Source: RUG695 sp050943135 (GTDB lineage: Bacteria; Planctomycetota; Planctomycetia; Pirellulales; Thermoguttaceae). From it: 64,000 nucleotides of DNA. Shown here piece after piece: positions 17,841 through 26,083 of the stretch. Position numbers and translations under genes: made by a program. Positions within the stretch are counted from its first letter, which is position 1. Every line of letters begins with the position of its first letter. Below the pieces are notes generated by a model that saw only the letters and a list, made by a program, of their open reading frames with translations, had not been told where the DNA came from and made no database searches. The stretch lies in the NCBI GenBank assembly GCA_050943135.1, contig JBMNOP010000011.1, forward strand, positions 38,261 through 102,260, read 5' to 3'.

Positions 17841-18401
17841 ATGACGATCAAAGCCGCAGTCGGAGCGATTGAACTTTCGAGCATCGGAGTCGGGTATCTG
17901 GTCCAAGACGCCCTTTTGAAATCGGCCACCGTTGACCTACTGATCGCGAGAACCATCTGTTCCGGGAAATACCTGATCGTATTTGCCGGAAATGTCAGTG
18001 ATGTCGAAACGGGAATGGAAACGGCCCGTGCCAAGGGGAAAGAAGCCGTGGTCGATTATCTTACCGTTCCGAATGTACACCCGGCGGTTTTTCCGGCAAT
18101 CACCCAATCGGTGGTTCTTTCACCCGAGGAAACAGGTGCGCTCGGTATCATCGAGACATTCAGCGCGGTCAGCGCGATGATCGCTGCCGACGTGGCGGCC
18201 AAAGCCGCCAATGTCACACTTTTCCGTTTGAGTCTGGCGATGGCGATGGGGGGAAAAGGTCTTTTGATGATGACCGGAACTGTTGCCAACGTCGAAGCCG
18301 CCGTCGATGCCGCCACCGCAACTGTTAAGGAGCACGGACTTTTGGTCGGCACAATGGTTATCCCGCGTCCGGAGCCGGAGCTTTTTACCGACTACCTCTG
18401 A
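17841..18401 (+). CDS. pduT: PduT-like tandem-BMC shell protein with a pore cysteine
   Basis: The 186-residue protein has two BMC domains in tandem (about 4-90 and 98-180), like trimeric BMC-T shell proteins. It matches PduT closely in order of motifs: AIELSSIGVGYLVQDALLKSA, VDLLIARTICSGKY, GIIETFSAVSAMIAAD and VIPRPEPEL. Cys40 in TICSG is at the position that binds a 4Fe-4S cluster at the threefold axis in PduT. With the adjacent PduS-like protein it would carry electrons through the shell to a luminal flavoprotein. The rest of the compartment must be encoded elsewhere. Confidence 0.9.
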   Translation: MTIKAAVGAIELSSIGVGYLVQDALLKSATVDLLIARTICSGKYLIVFAGNVSDVETGMETARAKGKEAVVDYLTVPNVHPAVFPAITQSVVLSPEETGALGIIETFSAVSAMIAADVAAKAANVTLFRLSLAMAMGGKGLLMMTGTVANVEAAVDAATATVKEHGLLVGTMVIPRPEPELFTDYL

Positions 18402-18884
18402 GAATCCCCGAACGTCCGCCCGGAATACCGTGGGGCGGACTCCCCGGAACGTTTGTGGTCGGGTATTGGATATACAACCCGTTTTAAACTTGATAACCCG
18501 ACCTTCTGCATACAAAACGCCAATTGTTTTGAATTGCGATGGTCGGAGCCTTGAATGACCGCTGCCCGGAAGCTGTCCTTTCGGTGATCCTCCACCGATA
18601 TCTTTGAGCGAACGTGGTACAGGAATCGGGCAGGTCTGCACTCCTGTACGACCCGGTGGCTTCTCAATACGGATACCTCATCGGAAATCTATCAGCCGAT
18701 TTCGTCGGACAAGGGCTCTCCGGGATTTCGCCCCGCATCCGAAAGGATAGGGGCTGATCGGGAAATATTCTTCGCGATTCGGAACCAAAGAGGAGAAGAG
18801 CTCGCAAGATCGGGAAAAGAAGGGGATAATCCCCCGCGTCCGAAATATGCTCGGTTTGACGGAACGCTTCGATCGGCGCCGGCA
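18402..18884. other. Hairpin-rich gap between convergent genes
   Basis: These 483 bp hold no credible gene. At least four hairpins lie between 18414 and 18649: GTCCGCCC/GGGCGGAC (18414-18440), GGTCGGGT/ACCCGACC (18457-18503), CGGTG/CACCG (18582-18597) and GTACAGGA/TCCTGTAC (18617-18649). None is followed by a T tract on either strand, so they do not look like ordinary terminators. A structured RNA is possible. Confidence 0.5.
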
Positions 18885-20042
18885 TCACTCTTCCGGTTTG
18901 GTGTATCCGTATCGGTCGAGGTACGGCTTCCAGCGAACGGCAATCTGCTCGGCGACTTCCGGGGCGATCGAGAAGCTGTTCTTCTTGTAATCTTTCTGGG
19001 TCTTGGCAAATTCCTCGAACCGCGTGCGGTATTCCTCAAAATCGCTGATTCCGATGTCGGCATAAATCTTTTCGAGCGTACCGACGGGATCGGCGACAAG
19101 CTGATCATACGAAATTTCGGTAATCTGACCGGGTTTTAAGAGGTTCCGGTCGGCCATGTACGCTTCGTCCATCCGCGTAAAATCGGAAAGAACTTTTTCG
19201 GCCAGGCCCTTCTCTTTCGGAATCTGAACCCCATGGGTGGTCGAGAGTTTTATCCAGAGGTTAAACGTCGAGGGAAACAGGACATAAGGGTTCCGATGGA
19301 TATAGATAAATTTGGCATCGGGAAACCGCTCAAGAAGCGCCCGGATCCGACCGGTATGCGGAGGGGACTTGAGAATCACCGTTTTCGGATTGACGAGGGT
19401 AATCGCCTTCACCAGATGCTCGAAGGTGTCGAGCCAATGTTTCCTTTTCGACTCGGGCACGTCGCGCAGGGTCAGGTAATCGGCGTAGATCGGACGGGCA
19501 TTCGGGAAGAGAATGTTGAAATAGGGACTCGGTTCGCCGAGAACGCAAATCGCAAACTCATCTTCCTGCGGACGAGCCAGTCCGGCCGACATATTGTCCA
19601 TCGGGCGTTTCTTCGGCATGAGGATTCCGACAAAAGGACTCAGCCAACGATGGGTAAAGAGAAAGTGACTCGGCGCGAAACACGTGTAGGTATCGGCGTA
19701 GGTGAACCGATCGTCCAGAATCATGTACTCGTGCAAGAGTGTCGTGCCGCTACGCCAGTGACCGAGAATAAAGATGGGGGGAGAGACCAGCTTCTGTTGA
19801 CGGATCCTCCTTCCGAAGAAAAGACGCTGTCCCAGGGCGCAGAGAGAATTAAAGGGGGCCAGCATGGTAATGATCAGTACCATCGGAACGCGTAACAGCG
19901 AGACGCGGAAACGGCCGAGAACCAATGCTTCCCACCACGCGCCTATGGTTACACCATTCCAAAACCGGGGATTCCAAGGCTTATCTTTACTTCCCCCGGT
20001 CTCCTTGCGAATGATCGTCTTCGGAGCGTCCTTCTTCATCAA
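18885..20042 (-). CDS. Sulfotransferase family protein
   Basis: This enzyme would transfer sulfate from PAPS to a hydroxyl or amine acceptor. The 385-residue product has a hydrophobic N-terminal segment (about 45-65), then the 5'-phosphosulfate loop FILGHWRSGTTLLHE and the 3'-phosphate motif KFIYIHRNPYVLFPST, which together define the family. The N-terminal hydrophobic segment suggests membrane attachment. The acceptor is unknown. It lies 80 bp downstream of the Prc-type protease gene on the same strand and is convergent with the PduT-like gene. Confidence 0.9.
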   Translation of the reverse strand: MMKKDAPKTIIRKETGGSKDKPWNPRFWNGVTIGAWWEALVLGRFRVSLLRVPMVLIITMLAPFNSLCALGQRLFFGRRIRQQKLVSPPIFILGHWRSGTTLLHEYMILDDRFTYADTYTCFAPSHFLFTHRWLSPFVGILMPKKRPMDNMSAGLARPQEDEFAICVLGEPSPYFNILFPNARPIYADYLTLRDVPESKRKHWLDTFEHLVKAITLVNPKTVILKSPPHTGRIRALLERFPDAKFIYIHRNPYVLFPSTFNLWIKLSTTHGVQIPKEKGLAEKVLSDFTRMDEAYMADRNLLKPGQITEISYDQLVADPVGTLEKIYADIGISDFEEYRTRFEEFAKTQKDYKKNSFSIAPEVAEQIAVRWKPYLDRYGYTKPEE

Positions 20043-20122
20043 AATTTTGTTCTCGCTTTGTCATATGGCACTTCTGTTTCCGAAAATTCCCCGAACATGC
20101 CCCGCTTGGCGGCCGTCGGGTT

Positions 20123-22267
20123 TCAGAACCGAACCTGATTGGCCCGAAGCAGACCGAGATAGTCGGCGGTGATTGCCAAGACTTCGTCAAGATAATAATC
20201 TTTCTGAATTTCGGAAGAATTCTTCATCATTTTTTCGATCTTTTCCTCTTCTTCCTTGTCGGAATTGAGTTTTTCGAGTTCGGCGAAATACTTTTCCCGA
20301 TTCAGCGAGGTCGTCTTCTTGGCTTTGATCTCTTTGTAGAAGGCAACCTTCTCGCGGACCTTGTCGAATTCGGGAGAAGCGTCGGTTCGAATCTTTGACA
20401 TCTTGGCAAGTGCGGCCGTCATTTCGGGCGTGACATAATCGAAATGAGGCATATTCGTTGCCGGCTGAATCTTTTCCAGCTGCAGAGGATTATCAAGATC
20501 GGATTCCGAAATCCCCTCCATATACTGTGTTACCGAAGGAATCACGATGTCGGAAGGGATCCCCTTGAGCTGCGACGAGTCGCCGCCGGGAAGCCAGAAA
20601 CCCTGGATCGTGAGTTTGATCGCGCCCATGTTCGGCTTGGCTCTCAGCGGTCCGAAAAGGAGATCGGCAATCGGCTGAACACTCTGCACGGAACCTTTCC
20701 CGTGAGTGGTATCGTCGCCGACGATCAGACCGCGGCGGTAATCTTTGATGGCCCCGGCAAGAATTTCGGAGGCGCTGGCGCTCAGTTTACTGGTGACGAC
20801 GACCAGCGGGCCGCCCCACGCAATACCGGGATCGGGGTCATTGTGGAATAAGGTCGAGTCTTGCCCGGCTTTTCTGTTATACAGGTCGGGTTTGGCCTGT
20901 ACGACGTTCCCCGTTTCGATGAACAGACCGGTCAAGGCAATCGCTTCGGGAAGAAGCCCACCGCCGTTAATCCGCAGATCGAGTACACAGGCATCGACAC
21001 CGTCGTCAACAAAACCTTCGAGAATCCGTTTCACATCGGTCACGGTACTCCGTGCGTTGGCGTCGTGCCGCATCATCGCCTCGGAATCGCCGTAGAAGCT
21101 CGGCAGGTCGATCACCCCCACCTTGTAGGGGACACCGGGCGCCTTTTCGCCGACTTCAAAAACTTTCTCTTTGGCTGCACTGTCTTCAAGCTCGATTTTG
21201 GCACGTTTGATCGTAATGATTCGGTTTCCCGGAATGACCTGAAGGCGAACAAGCGACCCCCCCTTACCGCGGATCTTGCCGACCACCTCATCGAGATGAA
21301 CGTCGACCACGTCTTCGATCGGACCGGTTTCCCCCTGCCCGACCCCGATAATCCGGTCACCGACCTGCAGTTCACCTTGCTTTTCGGCGGGAGACCCCTT
21401 GACGATCTCCTTCACTTCGGTGTACCCGTCTTCCCAGGAAAGGGTGGCCCCGATCCCTTCAAAATTCAGGCTCATCTGAATATTGAAGTTCTCGCAGGTT
21501 TTCGGAGACATGTAGGTGGTGTGCGGGTCATAGACGCCGGCAATCGCGGTAAGCGTCGTTTCGAGCACACTGTCGTTGGTGGTCTGTTCCAACCTTTTCT
21601 GAAGCGAATGATAACGCCGTTTGAGCCGCTCGAGCGGGGCTTCGTCGGACCATTTGTCTTCGGCTTCCGAAATCGCGGTCCCCTCTTTTTGAGCGATTTC
21701 GGCCTTCTTGTCCGCATCTTTCTTGTCGGCTTCCAGCGAGAGGTATTCGAACTTGATCCGCTGTCGCCAACGATCGGCCATCTCTTTTTTGGTCTTTGGG
21801 AATGTCAGAAGGTCTCTATCGCGGACGATCTCTTCGTCGACGGTGAAGTCGAGCGGTTCGCTCAGGATCTGTTCGGCCAGAGCACAACGTTCGGTCACAC
21901 ATTGAATATAGCGGTTATAGATATCGAACGCCGGATCGAGTTTCCCTTTTTTGATCAGCAGGGCAAAATCGTCTCGATAGTTGCGGGTAAACTCATCGAC
22001 GTCGGACTGCATGAAGTAGATTTTGCGCGGGTCGATCGCCTTGATGTAAAGATCAAACGCCTGGCGCGAAATCTCTTCGTCGATCGTATGGCGAGAGAAA
22101 TGCCGCGCCTCCAAAATCTTGGAAAAATTGACGGCAATCCCTTTATCGATGGCCTTGGGAACAAGAGGTTCCGACCCGCCGAACGAGACCGCGCAAAACA
22201 CGAACACCCAGAGCGACGCCGCGGCGAGTCCTCCGCAAAATATATTGTTCGACAACCTTGTTTTCAT
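20123..22267 (-). CDS. prc: Tail-specific (Prc/CtpA-type) periplasmic protease
   Basis: This S41 protease degrades or trims envelope proteins from the C-terminus. The 714-residue product has a signal sequence (MKTRLSNNIF, hydrophobic to about 28), a long helical N-terminal region, a PDZ domain (about 220-310, EGIGATLSWEDGY) and the Ser-Lys dyad in SKLSASASEILAGA and THGKGSVQSV. A C-terminal domain of unknown function follows, as in E. coli Prc (682 residues). ATG 22265-22267 is chosen because the signal peptide begins there. The longer frame upstream is not coding. Confidence 0.93.
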   Translation of the reverse strand: MKTRLSNNIFCGGLAAASLWVFVFCAVSFGGSEPLVPKAIDKGIAVNFSKILEARHFSRHTIDEEISRQAFDLYIKAIDPRKIYFMQSDVDEFTRNYRDDFALLIKKGKLDPAFDIYNRYIQCVTERCALAEQILSEPLDFTVDEEIVRDRDLLTFPKTKKEMADRWRQRIKFEYLSLEADKKDADKKAEIAQKEGTAISEAEDKWSDEAPLERLKRRYHSLQKRLEQTTNDSVLETTLTAIAGVYDPHTTYMSPKTCENFNIQMSLNFEGIGATLSWEDGYTEVKEIVKGSPAEKQGELQVGDRIIGVGQGETGPIEDVVDVHLDEVVGKIRGKGGSLVRLQVIPGNRIITIKRAKIELEDSAAKEKVFEVGEKAPGVPYKVGVIDLPSFYGDSEAMMRHDANARSTVTDVKRILEGFVDDGVDACVLDLRINGGGLLPEAIALTGLFIETGNVVQAKPDLYNRKAGQDSTLFHNDPDPGIAWGGPLVVVTSKLSASASEILAGAIKDYRRGLIVGDDTTHGKGSVQSVQPIADLLFGPLRAKPNMGAIKLTIQGFWLPGGDSSQLKGIPSDIVIPSVTQYMEGISESDLDNPLQLEKIQPATNMPHFDYVTPEMTAALAKMSKIRTDASPEFDKVREKVAFYKEIKAKKTTSLNREKYFAELEKLNSDKEEEEKIEKMMKNSSEIQKDYYLDEVLAITADYLGLLRANQVRF

Positions 22268-22688
22268 CAAATTTCTTTCTGATTCCGATGGCCACGCCGC
22301 GACACCGGATCGAAAAACGATCCCGGATCGAGGACCGGTCAGCCTCTGTTGCGTTGGGGAAAGCCGCACATCTCTTTCGCAAAAGAGATTCCGGCTCGGG
22401 GAGACGGAACATGCCCGCCTTCGTAAATATTCTTTACGTAGCATGTTACCGCCCGTTCCCCCCCTCAATAGTTTTATCATCTTTTACGATTTCGGGGCAA
22501 TAGGAAATCTGGTTTCCGTCCGCCCGTTCGGCGGTGCCTGCGGAAAGTAGGCGACCGATTTGCGACAAACATTCGCACCTGTCCGCCGAACGGCAAGACA
22601 GGGATAGGAAGAGGTAGAAGAACGGACACTCGCCGTTCCCCATCCTCGACTTAAACTCCTTCACCCCTCGGTCAGCGTGCGACGGGAA
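22268..22688. other. Structured gene-free region upstream of prc
   Basis: No gene is evident in 421 bp. It contains an 8-bp hairpin ATCTCTTT/AAAGAGAT (22370-22389), a CGTAAA/TTTACG hairpin, and an 11-bp inverted repeat CCGTTCGGCGG/CCGCCGAACGG (22524-22534 with 22583-22593) with an inner GGTGC/GCACC stem. Confidence 0.5.
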
Positions 22689-23555
22689 TCACCAGCTCAG
22701 GAGCGCGTCGATCGCGTAATGATCGGAAGGGAGCGGGCCTTTTGCCGGCGGGTCGGAATGGATGTCGAACGACTCCACGGTAAAATCGTCGGTCAGGAAG
22801 ATATAGTCGATGACATATTTCCCTTTTTTCGGCGGGTTTTGGGCCGGGAAGGTACGATCGCCGCCACGGCGAACCCTTGCCTCTTTCTGTGCGTCTCGCA
22901 AACCGGAGATAATCGTCGTGTAGGCGGCATCGGTATCGACGGAATTGAAGTCGCCGGTAATGATGAAGGGAAGCCCGTCTTTGCCGACCTCTTTACGATA
23001 CTTTTCGGAGATCTCTTCCTTGAATGCCAGGATCAGCTTCGAGCTTTCGCCCCGTGCCTGTTCGCTGACATGGTCGAAATGGGTGTTGGCATAGACAAAA
23101 ACCTTATCGTTTGCCTTCGCGCGGAAGAGCCCCCACGAGACGACGCGATTGCATGCCGCGCCCCATCCCTTCCTGCCGGGAACAGTGGGGGTCTCGCTCA
23201 ACCAGAAGGTTCCGCCGTCGAGCACGTCGAATTCGGCGGTTTTGTAGATCACCGGGCAGAATTCGCCCGCTTCGCGACCGTCGTCTCGGGCGACACCGAT
23301 AAAAGCGTACCCATCCAGCGAAGACATGATGTACTCGAGCTGATTCTTGCACGCTTCCTGCAGGCCGAGCAGGTCGGGGGCGGTCGCCTGAATATCGGCA
23401 ACCAGGTTTCCGCGACGGTCGGCCCAGGCGTTGAGATCGTCTCGATGGGCTGTCAGCACGTTATAGGACATCACGCGAAGCTCGTCGGCCCGGCCGAAGA
23501 GCGAAAAATTCATCACGCAGAAAAGGGCGCAGGCCAAAAGAACAAGCCTTTTCAT
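22689..23555 (-). CDS. Secreted endonuclease/exonuclease/phosphatase-family protein
   Basis: The 288-residue protein has a signal peptide (MKRLVLLACALF, to about residue 24) and the EEP metallohydrolase motifs: SYNVLTAH (Asn), LGLQEA (Glu), NTHFDH (His), ITGDFNSV (Asp, Asn) and LPSDHYAI (Asp, His). All catalytic residues are present, so it is likely an active phosphodiesterase acting outside the cytoplasm. The substrate could be DNA, a sugar phosphate or a phospholipid. Its ATG overlaps the queF stop by 4 bp, so translation is coupled. Confidence 0.88.
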   Translation of the reverse strand: MKRLVLLACALFCVMNFSLFGRADELRVMSYNVLTAHRDDLNAWADRRGNLVADIQATAPDLLGLQEACKNQLEYIMSSLDGYAFIGVARDDGREAGEFCPVIYKTAEFDVLDGGTFWLSETPTVPGRKGWGAACNRVVSWGLFRAKANDKVFVYANTHFDHVSEQARGESSKLILAFKEEISEKYRKEVGKDGLPFIITGDFNSVDTDAAYTTIISGLRDAQKEARVRRGGDRTFPAQNPPKKGKYVIDYIFLTDDFTVESFDIHSDPPAKGPLPSDHYAIDALLSW

Positions 23556-23938
23556 GGAATCGTTTCTCCTTTTTCGCTTTGATACTCGGCGGTGACGATG
23601 CTGTGAATTCCGCCGCGGGGAGTAAATTCCGCGGTCAGTCGCATAGACTTCGGTTCAAGAACCGCGACCATATCGTCGAGAATACGATTCGTTACCGCCT
23701 CGTAGAAGATCCCCTGATTACGGAATTTCTGCAGGTAGAGTTTGAGACTTTTGAGTTCCACGCATTTGGCGGCGGGGATATAGCGGAATGTCAGGATCCC
23801 GTAATCGGGCTGCCCCGTTTTGGGACAGACCGAGGTGAATTCGGGGCAGACATGTTCAATGACATAATCACGTGAAGGGCACGGATTATCGAAGCATTCG
23901 AGCATATCGCGGGTCGGTTCCCCTTCGGTTGGTTTCAT
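23552..23938 (-). CDS. queF: NADPH-dependent preQ0 reductase
   Basis: QueF reduces 7-cyano-7-deazaguanine to preQ1 on the way to queuosine in tRNA. The 128-residue product has the catalytic TSVCPKTGQPDYG with the thioimide-forming Cys, and the NADPH motif ELKSLKLYLQKFRNQG. It is shorter at the N-terminus than B. subtilis QueF (165), but all core motifs are present. It lies 9 bp after ilvE and overlaps the next gene. No other queuosine gene is in the window. Confidence 0.95.
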   Translation of the reverse strand: MKPTEGEPTRDMLECFDNPCPSRDYVIEHVCPEFTSVCPKTGQPDYGILTFRYIPAAKCVELKSLKLYLQKFRNQGIFYEAVTNRILDDMVAVLEPKSMRLTAEFTPRGGIHSIVTAEYQSEKGETIP

Positions 23939-23947
23939 CGGAAGATC

Positions 23948-24805
23948 TCATTTCCGGACGAGGGCACGGTAAGCGTCGAGAATTTTGAGGGTGATTGGCC
24001 CGGCAACGCCCTCACCGATCACACGACCGTCGAGTTCGGTGACCGGAATCACCTCGGCGGCGCTACCGGTCAGGAAACATTCCTGAGCGGTGTAAACGTC
24101 GTGACGGGTGAAGTTCTGCTCTCTGGCTTCAATCCCGAGTTCGGCGGCAACTTCTAGGACGGCGTTGCGCGTGATCCCTTCGAGAATGCAGGCGTCGAGC
24201 GGGGGAGTCAGCAGAACACCGTGGCGGACGATGAAGATGTTATCCCCGGAACATTCGGCCACGTTCCCGCGGTGGTTGAGCAGAAGGGCTTCTTCGCACC
24301 CGGCACGGTAAGCTTCCATTTTCGCCAAGATGTTGTTGAGGTAATTAAGCGATTTGATCCGGGTACTCATCGAGAAAGAAGGCATCCTGATCGTGCTGGC
24401 GGTAACAAGTTTCATTCCGTTTTTGTAAAGCTCTTCGGAATAGAGGCTCAGACTACGGGCGATAATGATCACGATCGGGTTGGAGCAGAGATGGGCATCA
24501 AGTCCGAGGGTGCCGTTACCGCGGGTCACGACCAGGCGGATATAGCCGTCGACGATGTCGTTCGCCTCAAGGGTTTTGTAGGTGGCCTCGCATATTTCCT
24601 CTTTGGTCATCGGGATCTCGATACAAATGGACTGTGCCGATTCCCAGAGGCGGTCGATATGTTCCTTGAGCCGAAAAACCTTTTTCGAGTAACTCCGCAT
24701 CCCTTCGAACACACCGTCGCCGTACAGGAGGCCGTGGTCAAACACACTGATTTTCGCGTCCTCTTCGTTGACAAGTCCCTTATCCAACCAAATTTTCGGT
24801 GACAT
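23948..24805 (-). CDS. ilvE: Branched-chain amino acid aminotransferase (class IV PLP)
   Basis: IlvE makes valine, leucine and isoleucine from their keto acids. The 285-residue product has the class IV fold: VFDHGLLYGDGVFEGMR, the PLP lysine in IKSLNYLNNILAK, NVAECSGDNIFI and FLTGSAAEVIPV. D-amino acid transaminase and aminodeoxychorismate lyase share this fold, but these motifs fit IlvE best. ATG 24803-24805 is used because GGAG lies seven bases before it. The gene is in the lysS-to-phosphodiesterase run, 40 bp after the ABC ATPase. Confidence 0.92.
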   Translation of the reverse strand: MSPKIWLDKGLVNEEDAKISVFDHGLLYGDGVFEGMRSYSKKVFRLKEHIDRLWESAQSICIEIPMTKEEICEATYKTLEANDIVDGYIRLVVTRGNGTLGLDAHLCSNPIVIIIARSLSLYSEELYKNGMKLVTASTIRMPSFSMSTRIKSLNYLNNILAKMEAYRAGCEEALLLNHRGNVAECSGDNIFIVRHGVLLTPPLDACILEGITRNAVLEVAAELGIEAREQNFTRHDVYTAQECFLTGSAAEVIPVTELDGRVIGEGVAGPITLKILDAYRALVRK

Positions 24806-24845
24806 ATCTTTTCTCCGCATACCTTTAAGACCAATGAACGAAAAA

Positions 24846-26057
24846 TCAAAATCCGGTCCAGAAGCTCTCCACAACCTGACCGTCGACGAGACGGACCACC
24901 CGGTCAGCGTCCCGAGCCTGCTCCATATCATGGGTTACCATGATTATAGTGAGTTTCTTTTCGGCGTTCAAGGATCGGAGTAATTTTATTATCTCAACCG
25001 TCGTTTTCGAGTCAAGATTCCCGGTCGGTTCATCAGCCAAAAGTACGCGGGGGTTCGTGATCAGCGCCCGGGCGATCGAGGTGCGCTGCATCTCTCCGCC
25101 GGAAAGCTCGTTGGGGCGGTGCTTGATCCGGTGCGAAAGCCCGACCAGGTCGAGCAGTTCCTTTGCGCGAGCCGTATATTCCCGGCGTCGGCGGAGATAT
25201 CCGAAAAGGGATTCCCTCACCATGAATGGGGTAAGCACGTTCTCGATCATATTCATTTCGGGGATCAGATGATAAAACTGGAAGATCATCCCGATATAGT
25301 GGTTCCGCAAAAAATCGCGGCGGCGGCTCGGCAGATTGTCGATCCGCTGCCCGTCGAAATGGACCGTGCCCGAATCGGGGACATCGAGAGTCCCCATCAA
25401 ATGGAGGAGCGTACTCTTTCCGGAACCGCTCTGCCCGACCACCGCAAGGAACTCCCCGTCCCGGACCCGAATATCGACCCCGTTGAGAACCGGAATCAGA
25501 TTTTTCCCTTTAACGTATCCCTTATGAAGTTGGTTGACTTCGAGAATCGTCCCGCCCGAGACAGAGCGGTTCCCGGAAGACGCGCCTTCTTTTTTCGGAT
25601 TCCAGGCCACGTACTCCATGCCGTCGGAGCGTGCCGACGCGGGTTTGCCGACGGTCGGCCGAACCGTTTCGGTTCTCACGGCCCGGTCATCGGCCGTACC
25701 GGCCCCCACCGCTTCGGCTCGGGAAGGAGTCGCTTCGGTTCCCCGGCGCAGATCGGGGAACGAAAGGGAAGGATACGATCGCGGTGCGGGCGCCGGTTCT
25801 TCTTTGATTGCCGACAGGGTAAAACGGCGAACAGACGTCGTTTCGGCAGGGCGGAGTCCCGAGCGCAAGACGGCACGCGGTACGCTCGGCGCCGGAGGCG
25901 TACGGTCGGCCGGTACGTTGTCTTCCGCACCCGGATAGAAAAGGGGCATCGACGAACTCAGGGGCCGTTTTTCGGACGAAGATTTCATCCGCTTATAGAC
26001 TTTCGCCGTTTCCGGCCGGAGACGGGAAAGGTCTTCTTCCTCTTTTTTTCGAAACAT
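24846..26057 (-). CDS. LolD-like ABC transporter ATPase with a long disordered N-terminal extension
   Basis: The C-terminal 235 residues are a complete ABC ATPase: Walker A GQSGSGKST, Q-loop FQFYHL, signature LSGGEMQR, Walker B VLLADEPTG and the THD switch histidine. This matches the LolD/MacB branch, which powers lipoprotein release or related envelope export with FtsX-type permeases. About 169 residues of Pro, Ser, Arg and Ala-rich sequence precede it, which is abnormal for LolD (about 230 residues). ATG 26057 (AAGGA eight bases before) is preferred to TTG 26063. The partner permease is 26 bp upstream. Confidence 0.9.
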   Translation of the reverse strand: MFRKKEEEDLSRLRPETAKVYKRMKSSSEKRPLSSSMPLFYPGAEDNVPADRTPPAPSVPRAVLRSGLRPAETTSVRRFTLSAIKEEPAPAPRSYPSLSFPDLRRGTEATPSRAEAVGAGTADDRAVRTETVRPTVGKPASARSDGMEYVAWNPKKEGASSGNRSVSGGTILEVNQLHKGYVKGKNLIPVLNGVDIRVRDGEFLAVVGQSGSGKSTLLHLMGTLDVPDSGTVHFDGQRIDNLPSRRRDFLRNHYIGMIFQFYHLIPEMNMIENVLTPFMVRESLFGYLRRRREYTARAKELLDLVGLSHRIKHRPNELSGGEMQRTSIARALITNPRVLLADEPTGNLDSKTTVEIIKLLRSLNAEKKLTIIMVTHDMEQARDADRVVRLVDGQVVESFWTGF

Positions 26058-26083
26058 AGCCAATGTCCTTACCCCTCCCCTCG

